DNA of 64,000 nt from WTKG01 sp963735005 (GTDB lineage: Bacteria > Actinomycetota > Actinomycetes > Actinomycetales > Demequinaceae): contig CAVTJA010000008.1 of the NCBI GenBank assembly GCA_963735005.1, forward strand, positions 54,544-118,543. The letters run 5' to 3'. A program made the translations under genes and the position numbers. The first letter of the stretch is position 1. Every line of letters begins with the position of its first letter. Shown here piece after piece: positions 25,808 to 35,173 of the stretch. The notes beneath the pieces are model-generated. The model had not been told where the DNA came from. It searched no databases and saw only the letters and a program-made list of their open reading frames with translations.

Positions 25808-26716
25808 TTACGACACCGCAGTCAACTCGAGGAGGGTCGCCTCCGGCCGGCACGCGAAGCGGATCGGCGCGTACGGCGACGTGCCCGCGCCCGCCGAGAC
25901 GTGCAACCATGCTGAGTGTTCCCCGCCGGGTTGGTCAGGCCGCGGCCCAGGCCAGCCGTGCAGTCCGCGTGCTCGCCCGCGGTCAAGGTCGCAGTTGGTC
26001 ACGAGCGCCCCAACGCCGGGCACCCGGACCTGGCCGCCATGCGTGTGGCCCGCGAACACGATCTGCGCGCCGTCGTCTATCAGGGCGTTGAGCGCGCGCT
26101 TGTAAGGCGCGTGCACCACGCCAATGTTGACGTCGCCAGCGACCGCGGGGCCCGAGGGCATGGCGTCGCGTTGGAGATGCGGGTCGTCCATCCCAGCAAA
26201 CGCAAACCGGGTGCCCGCGATCTCAAGCGACCCGCGATGGTTGTTGAGGTCCAACCACCCGGCGTCGAGGAACGCTCCGGTCATGTCTTCGGTCGGCAAC
26301 CGCTTGGGCTTGCGCCCCACGCGCGTGGGGCCGCGGAAGTACGTGAGCGGGTTCTTCGGTAGCGGCGCGAAGTAGTCATTCGAACCGTTGACGAACACGC
26401 CCGCGCGGTCAAGCAAGGGGCCAAGCGCGTCCAGCACGGTCGGCACCGCATCCCTCCCCGCGAGGTTGTCACCGGTGTTGACAACGAGATCCGGCTCGAG
26501 CTCCGCGAGCCCGCGCACCCAAGCGGCCTCCTTACGGCTGCGCGACGTGAGGTGCAGGTCGGACACGTGCAGCACGCGCACCGCCTGCGCACCAGCCGGC
26601 AACACCTGCGCCGTCGCATGCCTCACGACGAACGACCGCGCCTCGACTACTCCCCAGGCAACACCGGAGGTCGCGGTAGCGGCAAGGCCAAGCGTCACCT
26701 GCGCGACGATGCTCAA
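25808..26716 (-). CDS. Metallophosphoesterase, YkuE-like
   Basis: A ~302-residue calcineurin-type phosphoesterase with a single N-terminal helix (LGLAATATSGVAWGV). The two-metal site is complete in order: DLHLTSR (D-x-H), VNTGDNLAG (GD), NGSNDY (GN[H/D]-type), VVHAP, and AGHTHGGQVRVPG (GHTHGGQ). The GHTHGGQ ending is typical of the YkuE group acting on the outer side of the membrane. The start is uncertain: TTG 26716, 10 bases after the PBP stop, or GTG 26698. It follows the penicillin-binding protein gene in the same operon, a common actinobacterial pairing. Confidence 0.88.
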   Translation of the reverse strand: MSIVAQVTLGLAATATSGVAWGVVEARSFVVRHATAQVLPAGAQAVRVLHVSDLHLTSRSRKEAAWVRGLAELEPDLVVNTGDNLAGRDAVPTVLDALGPLLDRAGVFVNGSNDYFAPLPKNPLTYFRGPTRVGRKPKRLPTEDMTGAFLDAGWLDLNNHRGSLEIAGTRFAFAGMDDPHLQRDAMPSGPAVAGDVNIGVVHAPYKRALNALIDDGAQIVFAGHTHGGQVRVPGVGALVTNCDLDRGRARGLHGWPGPRPDQPGGEHSAWLHVSAGAGTSPYAPIRFACRPEATLLELTAVS

Positions 26717-26726
26717 ATCGCGCCGA

Positions 26727-29282
26727 TCAAGGACCGGGACTGGGACTTGGCGGCGGCGCGAGGCACGGGCTGTAGTCCCAGCCGATCGGCGGGTTCGTCG
26801 TGAACTCGGCAGGCGGCCACGATCCTCCCCACCAGTCGCTCGGCTTCTTGCACGGGTTCTTGCCGGGGGGCCACGTGGTGAACCAACTCGGTAGCTTGTC
26901 GCGCGCAAGCGCGATCTTGAGAGTCTGGCCCGGACCCATCGAGGTTCCCTCCGGGACGGACTGGTAGGCGACTTTGCCGTACGGCACGTCGAGCGTGTAG
27001 ATGCGCACGCTGTCGACGGCGTACTTGAGGCCCGCGTCGTTGATCATGTTCTTGGCCTTGGTCGCGCTACGGCCGAGCACGTTCGGCGCGACGATCTGGA
27101 TAGAGCCGACCCCGGGCGGCGGGGACGTAGGCAGCGGAAGGACCTTCTGGCCCTTGAGCACCTTGGTCATGTATTCGTTCCACGTGGGCCCCGAGATGGT
27201 GGCGCCATAGACGTAGGAGTACGTCTTGCCGCCGATCTTCACGTTCTGCTGTGGACGGTTCTTGTCGGGGTGGCCCAACCATGTCACGGTGACACGCTGC
27301 GGCACGAAGCCAAGGAACCACGTGTGCGTGTTGTTCTGCGCGGTTCCAGACTTGCCAGCCGACCGGCGGCCTTTGAGCTGCACGTACTTACCGGTACCGA
27401 CCTCCATCACCTGGGTCATGGCGTATTCGACCGCGTGCGCGATCTTGACATCGAGCACCTGGCGGCACAACTCCGGGGGAACGGCGTACTCGTGGCCGTC
27501 GCGGCCAGTGATGCTGATCAGCGCGACCGGCTCGCACCGCACGCCGTCGTTCGCGAAGACGCTCGCGACGCCCGCCATGGTCAGCGGCGACGCGTTCTGG
27601 GTGCCGAGCGACATCGAGGGGACGACCTCGATGTCGGCATTGTCGGCGCGCTTAAATCCAAGCTGTACCGCCATGTCCCTGATGGCACAGAGGTCCAACC
27701 GCGAGGTCATCGCGGCGAAGGACGTGTTAATCGAGTGGGCGGTGGCGGACAACGCGGTTTGCTGGTTGGCGCCGGTGTTACCGGTGTTGCCGGGCTTCCA
27801 GATTCCGGAGCCGTTGAAGTACCCCGGAGGCAAGCAGCTTGCTTTCCACGTGTCCGGTGGCCACGCGCGGATGGCGCCGCTCACGGCCTCGGACAGGTAG
27901 TGTCCCTGGTCCAGCCACGTCGCCAACACAATCGGCTTGAACAGCGAGCCCGGCGAGAAGCCGCGGGAGCCGCCGAACGAGCGGTCGGTCGAGTAATTGA
28001 TGGCGGTGGTGCCCTTCTCCGTGGAGCCGGGCGCGAACTTGCGGCCCTGCGCCATCGTGAGGATATGGCCGTTGCGAGGGTCGACCGACACCAGTGCGTT
28101 CGCGAAGCCGTACTTGTTGACGGGCTTGAGCTTCTTGCGCAGAATCTTGTTCGCGACGCGCTGGTCGTCGATGTTGAGGGTGGTGATGATGTTGAGACCA
28201 CCGGTATAGAGAAGTTCGCTACCGCCGATCTGTTCGGTCTCGCCCTTGGAGTTCTTGACGTCGAACGTGAGGCCGGTGATCACCTTCGTGACGTAGTCGC
28301 AGAAGATGTCCGCATCTTCGGCCGCGACGCAGGAATACTTGGGCGCGACAAGTGTCAGGTAGGAGGCGAGCGGCGTCGCGACGTATTGGTCGTACTCACT
28401 CTTGGAGATGTCGCCAACATCACGCATGACGCCCAGCACAGTGTCGCGGCGAATCTTGGTGCTGCCCATATCGCGGCTGGGGTCCCACTTGTACGGGTTC
28501 TGCGTGATGCCTGCCATGGTGGCGGCCTCGAGCGCGTTAACCTCCGCCGCTGGCTTACCGAAGTAGAACTGCGAGGCGGCCTCGACGCCGTACACCGACC
28601 GCCCAAACTGGGCGATGTTCAGGTACCCCTCGAGGATCTTCTCCTTGCCACAGCTCACGGCCGGGTCTGGAGAACTGCAATCCTTGCCGTACTTCTCATT
28701 CATGCGGCCCTCGAGGGTCAGCGCCAGCTTCGCCTCGCGGAGCTTGCGCGCAATCGACACCTCGGTCGCGGCCTTGATGGCCTCATAGTCGTCCTTGGCC
28801 TCGGCGTTCGCCAGCAGCGTGTTCTTGATGAGTTGCTGCGTCAGCGTAGAGGCGCCCTGGCTGTCACCAGACGTCGCGTTCGTGTATAGGGCGCGGATGA
28901 GGCCCTGGCCGTCAACGCCATTGTGATCCCAGAAGCGCCTGTCCTCAATGTCCACGACGGCCGTCTGGATCCAGGGCGAAATCTTTTCGAGCGGGACCAC
29001 CACGCGGTTCTGCGTGTAGAACGTCGCGATCAGCGTGGTGCCGTCGTTCGCGTAAATGTTCGACTGCTGCGGCAAGCGATCGAGTTGCTCGAGCTCGGGG
29101 TCAAGCTCGTCGAACAGGGCGACGCCGGTCTTGGTGGTGTTGCCCGCGACAGTCGCCACCGGAAGCAGCAACCCAGCGACGAGAACGCCACCGAGGGTAG
29201 ACAACAGAACAAAGCCCACGAGCGCGCCAACAAACTGGATGATGGTCACGCGCGGGGCACCTGAGCGAGCTTTTCGCGCCAT
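26727..29282 (-). CDS. Bifunctional penicillin-binding protein (class A) with PASTA domain
   Basis: An 851-residue peptidoglycan synthase. The membrane helix is residues ~15-47. Glycosyltransferase domain: VVDIEDRRFWDHNG (catalytic Glu113) and GASTLTQQLIKNTLL. Transpeptidase: SPGSLFKP with the active Ser in SLFK (about 445), SIN (SINTSF), and KSGTAQN (about 643). One PASTA domain (about 715-785) follows, then a Pro/Trp-rich tail (WFTTWPPGKNPCKKPSDWW). ATG 29282 has AAGGTAGG upstream; a start at 29309 would lack one. This is the ponA-type PBP of actinobacteria. The metallophosphoesterase gene follows. Confidence 0.95.
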   Translation of the reverse strand: MARKARSGAPRVTIIQFVGALVGFVLLSTLGGVLVAGLLLPVATVAGNTTKTGVALFDELDPELEQLDRLPQQSNIYANDGTTLIATFYTQNRVVVPLEKISPWIQTAVVDIEDRRFWDHNGVDGQGLIRALYTNATSGDSQGASTLTQQLIKNTLLANAEAKDDYEAIKAATEVSIARKLREAKLALTLEGRMNEKYGKDCSSPDPAVSCGKEKILEGYLNIAQFGRSVYGVEAASQFYFGKPAAEVNALEAATMAGITQNPYKWDPSRDMGSTKIRRDTVLGVMRDVGDISKSEYDQYVATPLASYLTLVAPKYSCVAAEDADIFCDYVTKVITGLTFDVKNSKGETEQIGGSELLYTGGLNIITTLNIDDQRVANKILRKKLKPVNKYGFANALVSVDPRNGHILTMAQGRKFAPGSTEKGTTAINYSTDRSFGGSRGFSPGSLFKPIVLATWLDQGHYLSEAVSGAIRAWPPDTWKASCLPPGYFNGSGIWKPGNTGNTGANQQTALSATAHSINTSFAAMTSRLDLCAIRDMAVQLGFKRADNADIEVVPSMSLGTQNASPLTMAGVASVFANDGVRCEPVALISITGRDGHEYAVPPELCRQVLDVKIAHAVEYAMTQVMEVGTGKYVQLKGRRSAGKSGTAQNNTHTWFLGFVPQRVTVTWLGHPDKNRPQQNVKIGGKTYSYVYGATISGPTWNEYMTKVLKGQKVLPLPTSPPPGVGSIQIVAPNVLGRSATKAKNMINDAGLKYAVDSVRIYTLDVPYGKVAYQSVPEGTSMGPGQTLKIALARDKLPSWFTTWPPGKNPCKKPSDWWGGSWPPAEFTTNPPIGWDYSPCLAPPPSPSPGP

Positions 29283-29358
29283 GGCACCTACCTTACGTCG
29301 GACAGACAACGATCAACGACTCTCGCACGTTGCATCTCGCCGCGGTTAGGCTCGGCGT

Positions 29359-29511
29359 ATGACCACCTGGGAATACGCGACTGTACCGCTCATCGATCAC
29401 GCCACCAAGCAGATCCTCGACCAGTGGGGCGAGGACGGCTGGGAGCTCGTCTCCGTCATCATTTCCACCAGCGGCGGACTCGTCGCCTACTTCAAGCGGC
29501 CCAAGGCCTGA
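29359..29511 (+). CDS. Small DUF4177-like protein (50 aa)
   Basis: A short gene encoding MTTWEYATVPLIDHATKQIL... and ending in VAYFKRPKA. The pattern W-E-Y-A-T-V-P, then W-G-x-D-G-W-E-L-V, is that of DUF4177-like proteins, frequently found beside ponA, RidA and Crp genes in actinobacteria, exactly as here. It is divergent from the PBP gene and followed after two bases by the RidA gene. No function is known. Confidence 0.85.
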   Translation: MTTWEYATVPLIDHATKQILDQWGEDGWELVSVIISTSGGLVAYFKRPKA

Positions 29512-29513
29512 CC

Positions 29514-29978
29514 GTGGGCTCCGCGACCGAGCGCCTCGCCGCTTTGGGCCTCGTCCTGCCCGCCGTCCCAGCCCCCGTCGCGGCCTACGTGCCCGCCGTA
29601 AGGGACGGTCTGTACGTGTGGACGTCGGGCCAGCTGCCGTTCGTCGACGGCGAGCTGCGCGTCACCGGGCGCGTGGGCGACGAGGTCTCGGAGGAGGACG
29701 CGGCGACGCTGTGCCGCGTGGCCGCGCTCAACGGAATCGCGGCAATCGCCGACGCGGCTGGAGGGCTTGACCGCATCGCGCGCATCGTGCGGGTGGTCGG
29801 CTACGTGGCGTCGGCGCCAGACTTCTACGGGCAGCCGCGCGTCGTCAACGGCGCTTCGGAGTTGCTCACGGAGATCTTCGGCGACGCGGGGCGCCATGCG
29901 CGGTCGGCCGTGGGCGTGGCGGCGCTACCGCTGAACGCTCCGGTCGAGGTCGAAATTCACGCCGCGATCGAGGCGTGA
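29514..29978 (+). CDS. RidA family protein (reactive imine deaminase)
   Basis: A 154-residue protein of the YjgF/YER057c/UK114 family, which in its best-known members hydrolyses reactive enamine/imine intermediates. GLYVWTSGQLPFVDGEL resembles the family's VYxSGQxP segment, and HARSAVGVAALPLNAPVEVE is the conserved C-terminal part where an Arg contacts substrate (R-S-A-V-G). I chose GTG 29514, two bases after the small upstream gene. This longer actinobacterial subgroup sits next to a Crp-type regulator; substrate unknown. Confidence 0.9.
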   Translation: MGSATERLAALGLVLPAVPAPVAAYVPAVRDGLYVWTSGQLPFVDGELRVTGRVGDEVSEEDAATLCRVAALNGIAAIADAAGGLDRIARIVRVVGYVASAPDFYGQPRVVNGASELLTEIFGDAGRHARSAVGVAALPLNAPVEVEIHAAIEA

Positions 29979-30009
29979 CAGCGCCAGCTGACCCCTGTGG
30001 GTCGAGCGG

Positions 30010-30705
30010 CTAGCGGGAGCGGGCGCGCAGGCGGTCGGGCTCGTATACAACCACCGAGCCCATGTGCACGTCGATCCAGCCGCGGCTGGCGAAGTCGGCG
30101 AGTGCCTTGTTGACCGTCTCGCGAGAAGCGCCAACCAGCTGGGCGAGCTCCTCCTGCGTGAGGCCGTGGCGCACCACCACGTGGCCGCGGTCGAGGTTTC
30201 CGAAGCGCTGCCCGAGATCGAGGATTGCCTTCGCCACGCGGCCGGGAACGTCGGTGAAGACGAGGTCCGCCATCGTCACGCTGGTGCGGCGGATGCGCTT
30301 GGCGAGCATCCGCAGGAACTGCCGCGACACCTCCATGTGGTCGCGCAGCCAGGCGTCGAGCACCTGCCGCGTGAGCTCGTAGACGATGGTGTCCTCGGGC
30401 ACGTGCGCACGCGCGACGCGGGGGCCAGGGTCGAAGACGCTGAGCTCGCCCACGACGTCGGGCACGCCAAACAGATTCAGCAGGTTCTCGCGGCCGTCGC
30501 GCGCGGTGCGCGCAAGCTTGACCTTGCCCTTCACGATCACGTAGAGCGAGTCGCCGGGCGCGCCCTCGAAGAAGATGACCTCGCCGCGCCGGAACTCCTT
30601 GCGCCGCATCACTGAGATGAGCGACAGCGACGTCTCGGCATCGAGGCCGGCGAGGAGGGGCGACGACCTCAGGGTCGTCTCCTCCGTTGCCGGGTCATGT
30701 GGCAT
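30010..30705 (-). CDS. Crp/Fnr family transcriptional regulator
   Basis: A 231-residue regulator with an N-terminal cyclic-nucleotide-binding fold (RRGEVIFFEGAPGDSLYVIVKGKVKL, VGELSVFDPGPRVARA) and a C-terminal helix-turn-helix (LTQEELAQLVGASRETVNKALADFASRGWI). The phosphate-binding region GELSVFDPGPRVARA matches cAMP-binding Crp of actinobacteria (GlxR/Crp type). I chose ATG 30705; it overlaps the end of the upstream gene by 11 bases. It is likely a global regulator; sites were not identified in the window. Confidence 0.92.
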   Translation of the reverse strand: MPHDPATEETTLRSSPLLAGLDAETSLSLISVMRRKEFRRGEVIFFEGAPGDSLYVIVKGKVKLARTARDGRENLLNLFGVPDVVGELSVFDPGPRVARAHVPEDTIVYELTRQVLDAWLRDHMEVSRQFLRMLAKRIRRTSVTMADLVFTDVPGRVAKAILDLGQRFGNLDRGHVVVRHGLTQEELAQLVGASRETVNKALADFASRGWIDVHMGSVVVYEPDRLRARSR

Positions 30706-31084
30706 GGCCAGCCTCCGTGCGGTTTGTCGCGCCCATCGCATCAACCATTCGGGTGGTTACACCCTCAAGATTGTCAGAAAGTCGAGATTCGTACACCTCT
30801 AGACGCGCGTCGAGTCTCGAAAGTACCTCAACAGAACGCGCCGTCAGCGCCACCGATTCCGGCCAAATCGCCGCCGCGAGCTCCGCCGGAGTGGGCGCGT
30901 CGGCCGCGAGGGCCTCCCACGCGTTGTCGAGGTCGGGATCCGAATCGGTGGCCCGGGCCATGTGCGCAATTGTCAGCTCACGGCGGGCGGATACCAGCTG
31001 GCGCCACCAGCGCACGCGCGCAAGCTCGCGGCGTAACTCGCGGCGTCGATGCCGTAGGTCCGCGATGGCAGTCGCGACGGCCAT
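30695..31084 (-). CDS. Hypothetical helical protein upstream of crp
   Basis: A 129-residue soluble protein, Arg-rich at the N-terminus (LRHRRRELRRELARVRWWRQL) and mostly helical, with possible coiled-coil around residues 8-40 and 85-115. No known domain. Its 3' end overlaps the crp start by 11 bases, so the two are co-transcribed and probably translationally coupled. ATG 31084 is well placed behind GGAAGGGGTTCCC. Confidence 0.75.
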   Translation of the reverse strand: MAVATAIADLRHRRRELRRELARVRWWRQLVSARRELTIAHMARATDSDPDLDNAWEALAADAPTPAELAAAIWPESVALTARSVEVLSRLDARLEVYESRLSDNLEGVTTRMVDAMGATNRTEAGHAT

Positions 31085-31167
31085 GGGAACCCCTTCCGGT
31101 GGCGGTTGTTCAATGCTTCTATCGGCTCCGGGCGGGCGCGCCTTGAGCCGCCACTTAGGGTGGGGCC

Positions 31168-31857
31168 ATGAGCAGCCGTGCGCCGATCGTCGTCGCGACC
31201 GCGGGGGACGACGCCCCGGCCACCGCGCTCGTGCGCCGCGCCCGCCGCATCAACCGCATCCTCGCCGAGACCTACCCCGACGCGACATGCGAGCTCGACT
31301 ACCAGAATCCCTACCAGTTGCTGGTGGCCACCGTGCTGTCGGCTCAATGCACGGACGTGCGCGTCAACATGGTGACGCCCGCCCTGTTCGCCGCGTACCC
31401 GGACCCGCGGTCAATGGCTGGCGCCCGGCGGGAGGACGTCGAGGAGCTGATCCGGTCAACGGGGTTCTTCCGCTCCAAGGCGGAGTCGCTGCTGGGGCTG
31501 AGCCGCGACATCGTCGAGCGACACGGTGGCGAGGTTCCGGGCAAGCTTGGTGACTTGGTGAAGCTGCGCGGCGTGGGGCGCAAGACAGCGAACGTGGTGC
31601 TTGGCAACGCGTTCGGCGTGCCCGGGATCACCGTCGACACGCACATGGGCAGGCTTGCCCGCAGGCTTGGGCTCACCGTCAACGAGGACCCGGTCGTGGT
31701 CGAGCGGGACCTCATGACGCTGATCGAGCGGCGCGAGTGGACGTTGTGGTCGCACCGCGTCATCTTCCACGGCCGACGCCGGTGCACCGCGCGCAAGCCG
31801 GACTGCGCGAACTGCGAGATCGCGCGGCTGTGCCCCTCGGCGGGGACGGCCGGCTAG
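31168..31857 (+). CDS. nth: Endonuclease III
   Basis: A 229-residue base-excision DNA glycosylase/AP lyase for oxidised pyrimidines. The helix-hairpin-helix LRGVGRKTANVVLG gives catalytic Lys139, and ITVDTHMGRL gives Asp157, with the 18-residue spacing of the E. coli enzyme (K120/D138). The C-terminal 4Fe-4S loop C-x6-C-x2-C-x5-C is intact. Its TAG stop overlaps the TAG of convergent nhaA inside CTAG at 31854-31857. Confidence 0.96.
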   Translation: MSSRAPIVVATAGDDAPATALVRRARRINRILAETYPDATCELDYQNPYQLLVATVLSAQCTDVRVNMVTPALFAAYPDPRSMAGARREDVEELIRSTGFFRSKAESLLGLSRDIVERHGGEVPGKLGDLVKLRGVGRKTANVVLGNAFGVPGITVDTHMGRLARRLGLTVNEDPVVVERDLMTLIERREWTLWSHRVIFHGRRRCTARKPDCANCEIARLCPSAGTAG

Positions 31858-33155
31858 TTGTCGGCTGGCTGGTCAGCCTGCGCGCCGGCGGCCTCAACCG
31901 CGATGGGCGTCGACCGGTTCTCGTAGATGCGCCGGTAGTGGCGGTCGCGCCAGGAGAGGATCAGCGCGCCAGCCACGGCAGCAATCGCGGACGCGAGCAA
32001 CACGGCGGCCTTGACCTTGTCGCTCTCGCGCTCGCCAAAGGCGAGGTCGCCAATTAGTAGGGACACCGTGAAGCCGATGCCAGCGACCACAGCTACGCCG
32101 AACACGTCCCACCAGGACAGCCCTCGGTCGAGCCGCGCGCGGGTGAAGTTGGCGACCAGGACGGTCGCGATCAGGATGCCAACGGGCTTGCCGAGCACGA
32201 GCCCGAGCGCGACGCCCTGGCTGGGAGCGTCGTGGATGACCGCGGCGAGCGCTTTGGCGTTCATGGCGACGCCGGCCGCGAAGAACGCGAACACCGGCAC
32301 GGCCACGCCGGCCGACCACGGCGACCACGCGTGCTCCCAGCGCTCCACGACGCTCTTGCGTTCATCCGCGCGCTTGCGGGCCGGCAGGACGAGTCCGAGC
32401 GCCACGCCCGCGATGGTCGCATGTATCCCGGACTGGTGCACGCACAACCAAGCGATCAGGGCAAGCGGCACGAGCAGCCAGGGGCTGAGGATGCGAAGCC
32501 TCGCCAGGATCGCGAACAGCGCGATCGCGACAACGGCGCCCGCGAGCCACAGTGGCGCGAAGCCGTGCGAATAGAAGGCGGCGATGATGATGATCGCGAG
32601 CAGGTCGTCCACGACCGCGAGCGTGAGCAGGAAGGCGCGCAGCGCGTGGGGAAGCCGCCGGCCCACAACGGAGACAACCGCGAGCGCGAAGGCGATGTCG
32701 GTGGCGGTGGGTATTGCCCACCCGTCCAGCCGGCCACCCTCGCTGCTGTTCACCGCGAGGTACAACAGCGCGGGGATGGCCATTCCGCCGATCGCGGCGA
32801 CGATGGGGACGACGGCGGTGGCGGGCTTACGTAGCTCACCCACCACAAGTTCGCGCTTGAGCTCAAGCCCGATCACGAAGAAGAACACCGCAAGCAGGCC
32901 ATCCTTTGCCCATTCCGCGAGTGTGAGGTCAAGGCGGAGGTGGAGGCCGAAGATGGAGGGGTCGCCGAGCGGGACGGCGTCGCGGATGGTCTCGTAGCCG
33001 CTTGACCATGCGCTGTTGACCCACACGATCGCGATCACGGTGCCGATCAGCATCAGCGCGCCGCCCACGCGGTCGCTGCGTAGCGTCTCGATCAGGGTGC
33101 GCTCGGTCGACGGAGTGAGGCGCGTAAACAGGCGCCCCGCAGCCGTGCGAACCAT
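31854..33155 (-). CDS. nhaA: Na+/H+ antiporter NhaA
   Basis: A 433-residue antiporter with about 12 helices exchanging sodium for protons. Helix landmarks: LLAVFFFVIGLELKRELVVGEL near the start, the paired Asp residues in LTLAVVDDLLAIIIIAAFY (D163/D164 equivalents) and ALGLVLGKPVGI with the Lys of helix X region. The C-terminal tail is short and acidic/Ala-rich. Convergent with nth with shared stop bases. No nhaR is nearby. Confidence 0.96.
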   Translation of the reverse strand: MVRTAAGRLFTRLTPSTERTLIETLRSDRVGGALMLIGTVIAIVWVNSAWSSGYETIRDAVPLGDPSIFGLHLRLDLTLAEWAKDGLLAVFFFVIGLELKRELVVGELRKPATAVVPIVAAIGGMAIPALLYLAVNSSEGGRLDGWAIPTATDIAFALAVVSVVGRRLPHALRAFLLTLAVVDDLLAIIIIAAFYSHGFAPLWLAGAVVAIALFAILARLRILSPWLLVPLALIAWLCVHQSGIHATIAGVALGLVLPARKRADERKSVVERWEHAWSPWSAGVAVPVFAFFAAGVAMNAKALAAVIHDAPSQGVALGLVLGKPVGILIATVLVANFTRARLDRGLSWWDVFGVAVVAGIGFTVSLLIGDLAFGERESDKVKAAVLLASAIAAVAGALILSWRDRHYRRIYENRSTPIAVEAAGAQADQPADN

Positions 33156-33188
33156 GCGAACTCCCCGGTCGAGTGAACAGGGCTCATC

Positions 33189-33911
33189 CTACCGAGCGGC
33201 TGGGTCCTCGACCTTCGTGTCCGCCGAGGGCGGAGGCGTCGGAGCGGGGTCGAACCGGTAGCCGACGTTGCGCACCGTGCCGATCAGTTGTTCATGCTCC
33301 GCGCCAAGCTTGGCGCGCAGGCGTCGCACGTGAACGTCCACGGTGCGCGTGCCGCCGTAGTAGTCGAAGCCCCACACCTCTTGGAGCAGCTGGTCGCGCG
33401 TGTAAACGCGGCCTGGGTGCTGCATCAGGTATTTGAGGAGCTCGAACTCCTTGTACGTGAGGTCAAGCGGCTTGCCTTTGAGGCGAGCGGTGTAACCGCC
33501 GGTATCCACCATCAGCTCTCCGGACGAGAACTCGGAGGCCGAGCGCGTGGGGTCAACCTGGTCTGCGCGGCCGATCAGTAGCCGGAGGCGCGCGTCGACC
33601 TCGGCCGGGGCGGCGCCCGCCAGCACGACGTCGTCCGCGCCCCAGTCTGCGTTGACGACGGACATGCCACCCTCGCTGAGCACCAGTAGGAGCGGGACGG
33701 AGAGGCCGGTGGCCTGCACGAGCTTGCAGGTGTTGCGCGAGCCCACAAGGTCCGTGCGGGCATCGATCAACACGATGTCGGCGTCGAGCGCCTCGACCAT
33801 CGCGGAGGGCTCTGGGGGCAGGACCCGGGTGCGGTGTCCGAGCAGTGCGAGCGCGGGCAAGACGTCGGACGCCCCATCAGGCGACGACGTCAAGACCAGC
33901 AGGTCTGCCAT
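33189..33911 (-). CDS. glnR: GlnR-type winged-helix response regulator
   Basis: A 240-residue OmpR-type regulator. The receiver (1-~115) has Asp50 (DADIVLIDARTDL) but lacks the acidic pair usually near the N-terminus (MADLLVLTSSPDG), so normal phosphorylation is unlikely. This matches the actinobacterial nitrogen regulator GlnR, which works as an unphosphorylated homodimer. The winged helix (about 135-230) has LDLTYKEFELLKYLMQHPGR and GTRTVDVHVRRLRAKLG. No kinase gene is adjacent, fitting an orphan regulator. ATG 33911 follows GGAGG. MtrA/PhoP-like regulators were considered but have the full acidic pocket. Confidence 0.8.
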   Translation of the reverse strand: MADLLVLTSSPDGASDVLPALALLGHRTRVLPPEPSAMVEALDADIVLIDARTDLVGSRNTCKLVQATGLSVPLLLVLSEGGMSVVNADWGADDVVLAGAAPAEVDARLRLLIGRADQVDPTRSASEFSSGELMVDTGGYTARLKGKPLDLTYKEFELLKYLMQHPGRVYTRDQLLQEVWGFDYYGGTRTVDVHVRRLRAKLGAEHEQLIGTVRNVGYRFDPAPTPPPSADTKVEDPAAR

Positions 33912-33966
33912 GCTCACCTCCGAATGGATTTACTGTACCGGCGCAGACAATGGGACACTGACCGGC

Positions 33967-34704
33967 ATGAACCCGACTACGCGCGCCACGGTGGCGTTTG
34001 CCTCGGCTGCGTCTATCGCGGCTGGCGGCTACTTTGGCTACCAATGGCTCGCCGTTGCCGTGCTCACGAGCGTATTTGTGCTCGCGCTCGGCTGGCCCGT
34101 GCTCACCTGGGTCCCGCACTGGCTCACCGGTAGCGCGATCGTGCTGGGCGGCGGGGCGCTCGCGACGGTCGGCGTGCTCATCGGTGACGAACGCCCCCCG
34201 TTCTTGCGCCACATGGTGGTCGCGCTCGCCGTGACGGTCCTCGCCGCGCTCGCCGTCGAGGTCATCCGCCCCAGCCCTCCGGGTCAGGTCGTGACCGCCG
34301 TCGCTGGCACCATCACCGGCGTCACCGTGGCGGCGTCGGGTGCCGCGTGGATCGCGGCTGCGCGCACGCCGGGCGCCGAGGACCTCGTCGTCGCTGGGGC
34401 GTTGTCGCTCGCGGTGGCCGCCCTTGCCTCCACCGCCACATCCCGCATGAGTATCAACGCCATCGCCGCGCTGACGCTCGGCGCGGCTTCCGGTGTCGCC
34501 GCCGGCATCTTCTTCGACTCCATCCAGTGGTACGCGGGGGCGCTCGTCGGCCTATTCTGCGCGGGCTCCGTCGTCACCATCCACGAGCTGACGCGCCGGG
34601 ACATCATGAACACGAGCACGTGGTCGGGAATAGCCGCGGGCATCTCCCCGGTTACTGTCGCGGGCACCCTGGTGTACATCGGCGGCCGCCTACTGGTGGG
34701 CTAG
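33967..34704 (+). CDS. Hypothetical polytopic membrane protein
   Basis: A 245-residue protein with about eight hydrophobic segments spread along its length, few charged residues and no motif I recognise. It is divergent from glnR, 55 bases between starts, and followed after nine bases by a membrane-anchored thioredoxin, so it probably begins the operon running to DUF4395. Similar proteins are annotated as permease-like in Micrococcales; function unknown. Confidence 0.8.
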   Translation: MNPTTRATVAFASAASIAAGGYFGYQWLAVAVLTSVFVLALGWPVLTWVPHWLTGSAIVLGGGALATVGVLIGDERPPFLRHMVVALAVTVLAALAVEVIRPSPPGQVVTAVAGTITGVTVAASGAAWIAAARTPGAEDLVVAGALSLAVAALASTATSRMSINAIAALTLGAASGVAAGIFFDSIQWYAGALVGLFCAGSVVTIHELTRRDIMNTSTWSGIAAGISPVTVAGTLVYIGGRLLVG

Positions 34705-34713
34705 GAGGCGCGC

Positions 34714-35151
34714 ATGGGCGACGGACTGATCGTGATTGCGGCGATCCTTGCCGCGTCCACGGTCGCGTACCTGTGGTGGGACCGGCGCGACGGGCGCGTC
34801 CGCAGGCTCCAGGACCCGGAGGGCGCGCTGTCGTCCGAGAAGATCGGCGGCAAGCGAGGGGCGCGCGCGACGTTCGTCCAGTTCTCGACACCCATGTGCG
34901 CAAAGTGCCCCGGCACCCGGGAGCTCCTCAAGCGCGTCGCCGCTGACTACCCGGGCGTGACCCACGTGGACATCGACGCCGCCGAGCGCCTGGACATGGC
35001 GCGCGAATTCGACATCATGCGCACGCCCACGATCCTTGTGCTCAACCATGAGGGCGTCCCGGTCGCGAGAATCTCCGGCGCCCCGTCGGACGCGCAAGCG
35101 CGCGAGGCGCTCGAACAAGCGCCGCCACCCACGATCGAATACAGCATCTAG
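34714..35151 (+). CDS. Membrane-anchored thioredoxin-like protein
   Basis: A 145-residue protein with an N-terminal helix (residues ~4-22) and a thioredoxin fold carrying CxxC at C62-A-K-C65 (FSTPMCAKCPGTRELL) and the cis-Pro loop RTPTILVLN. The charged linker after the helix (WWDRRDGRVRRLQD) suggests the redox domain is cytosolic. A thioredoxin next to DUF4395 is a recurring actinobacterial pair, often with a sulfurtransferase, which is absent here. Partner and substrate unknown. Confidence 0.88.
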   Translation: MGDGLIVIAAILAASTVAYLWWDRRDGRVRRLQDPEGALSSEKIGGKRGARATFVQFSTPMCAKCPGTRELLKRVAADYPGVTHVDIDAAERLDMAREFDIMRTPTILVLNHEGVPVARISGAPSDAQAREALEQAPPPTIEYSI

Positions 35152-35173
35152 ACTTCTGCGCGGGAGGAACACC

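Noticed and set aside
33547..33966. Extension of the membrane protein at 33967 upstream to 33547
   Set aside because: This would overlap glnR antisense; ATG 33967 starts a clean hydrophobic protein.
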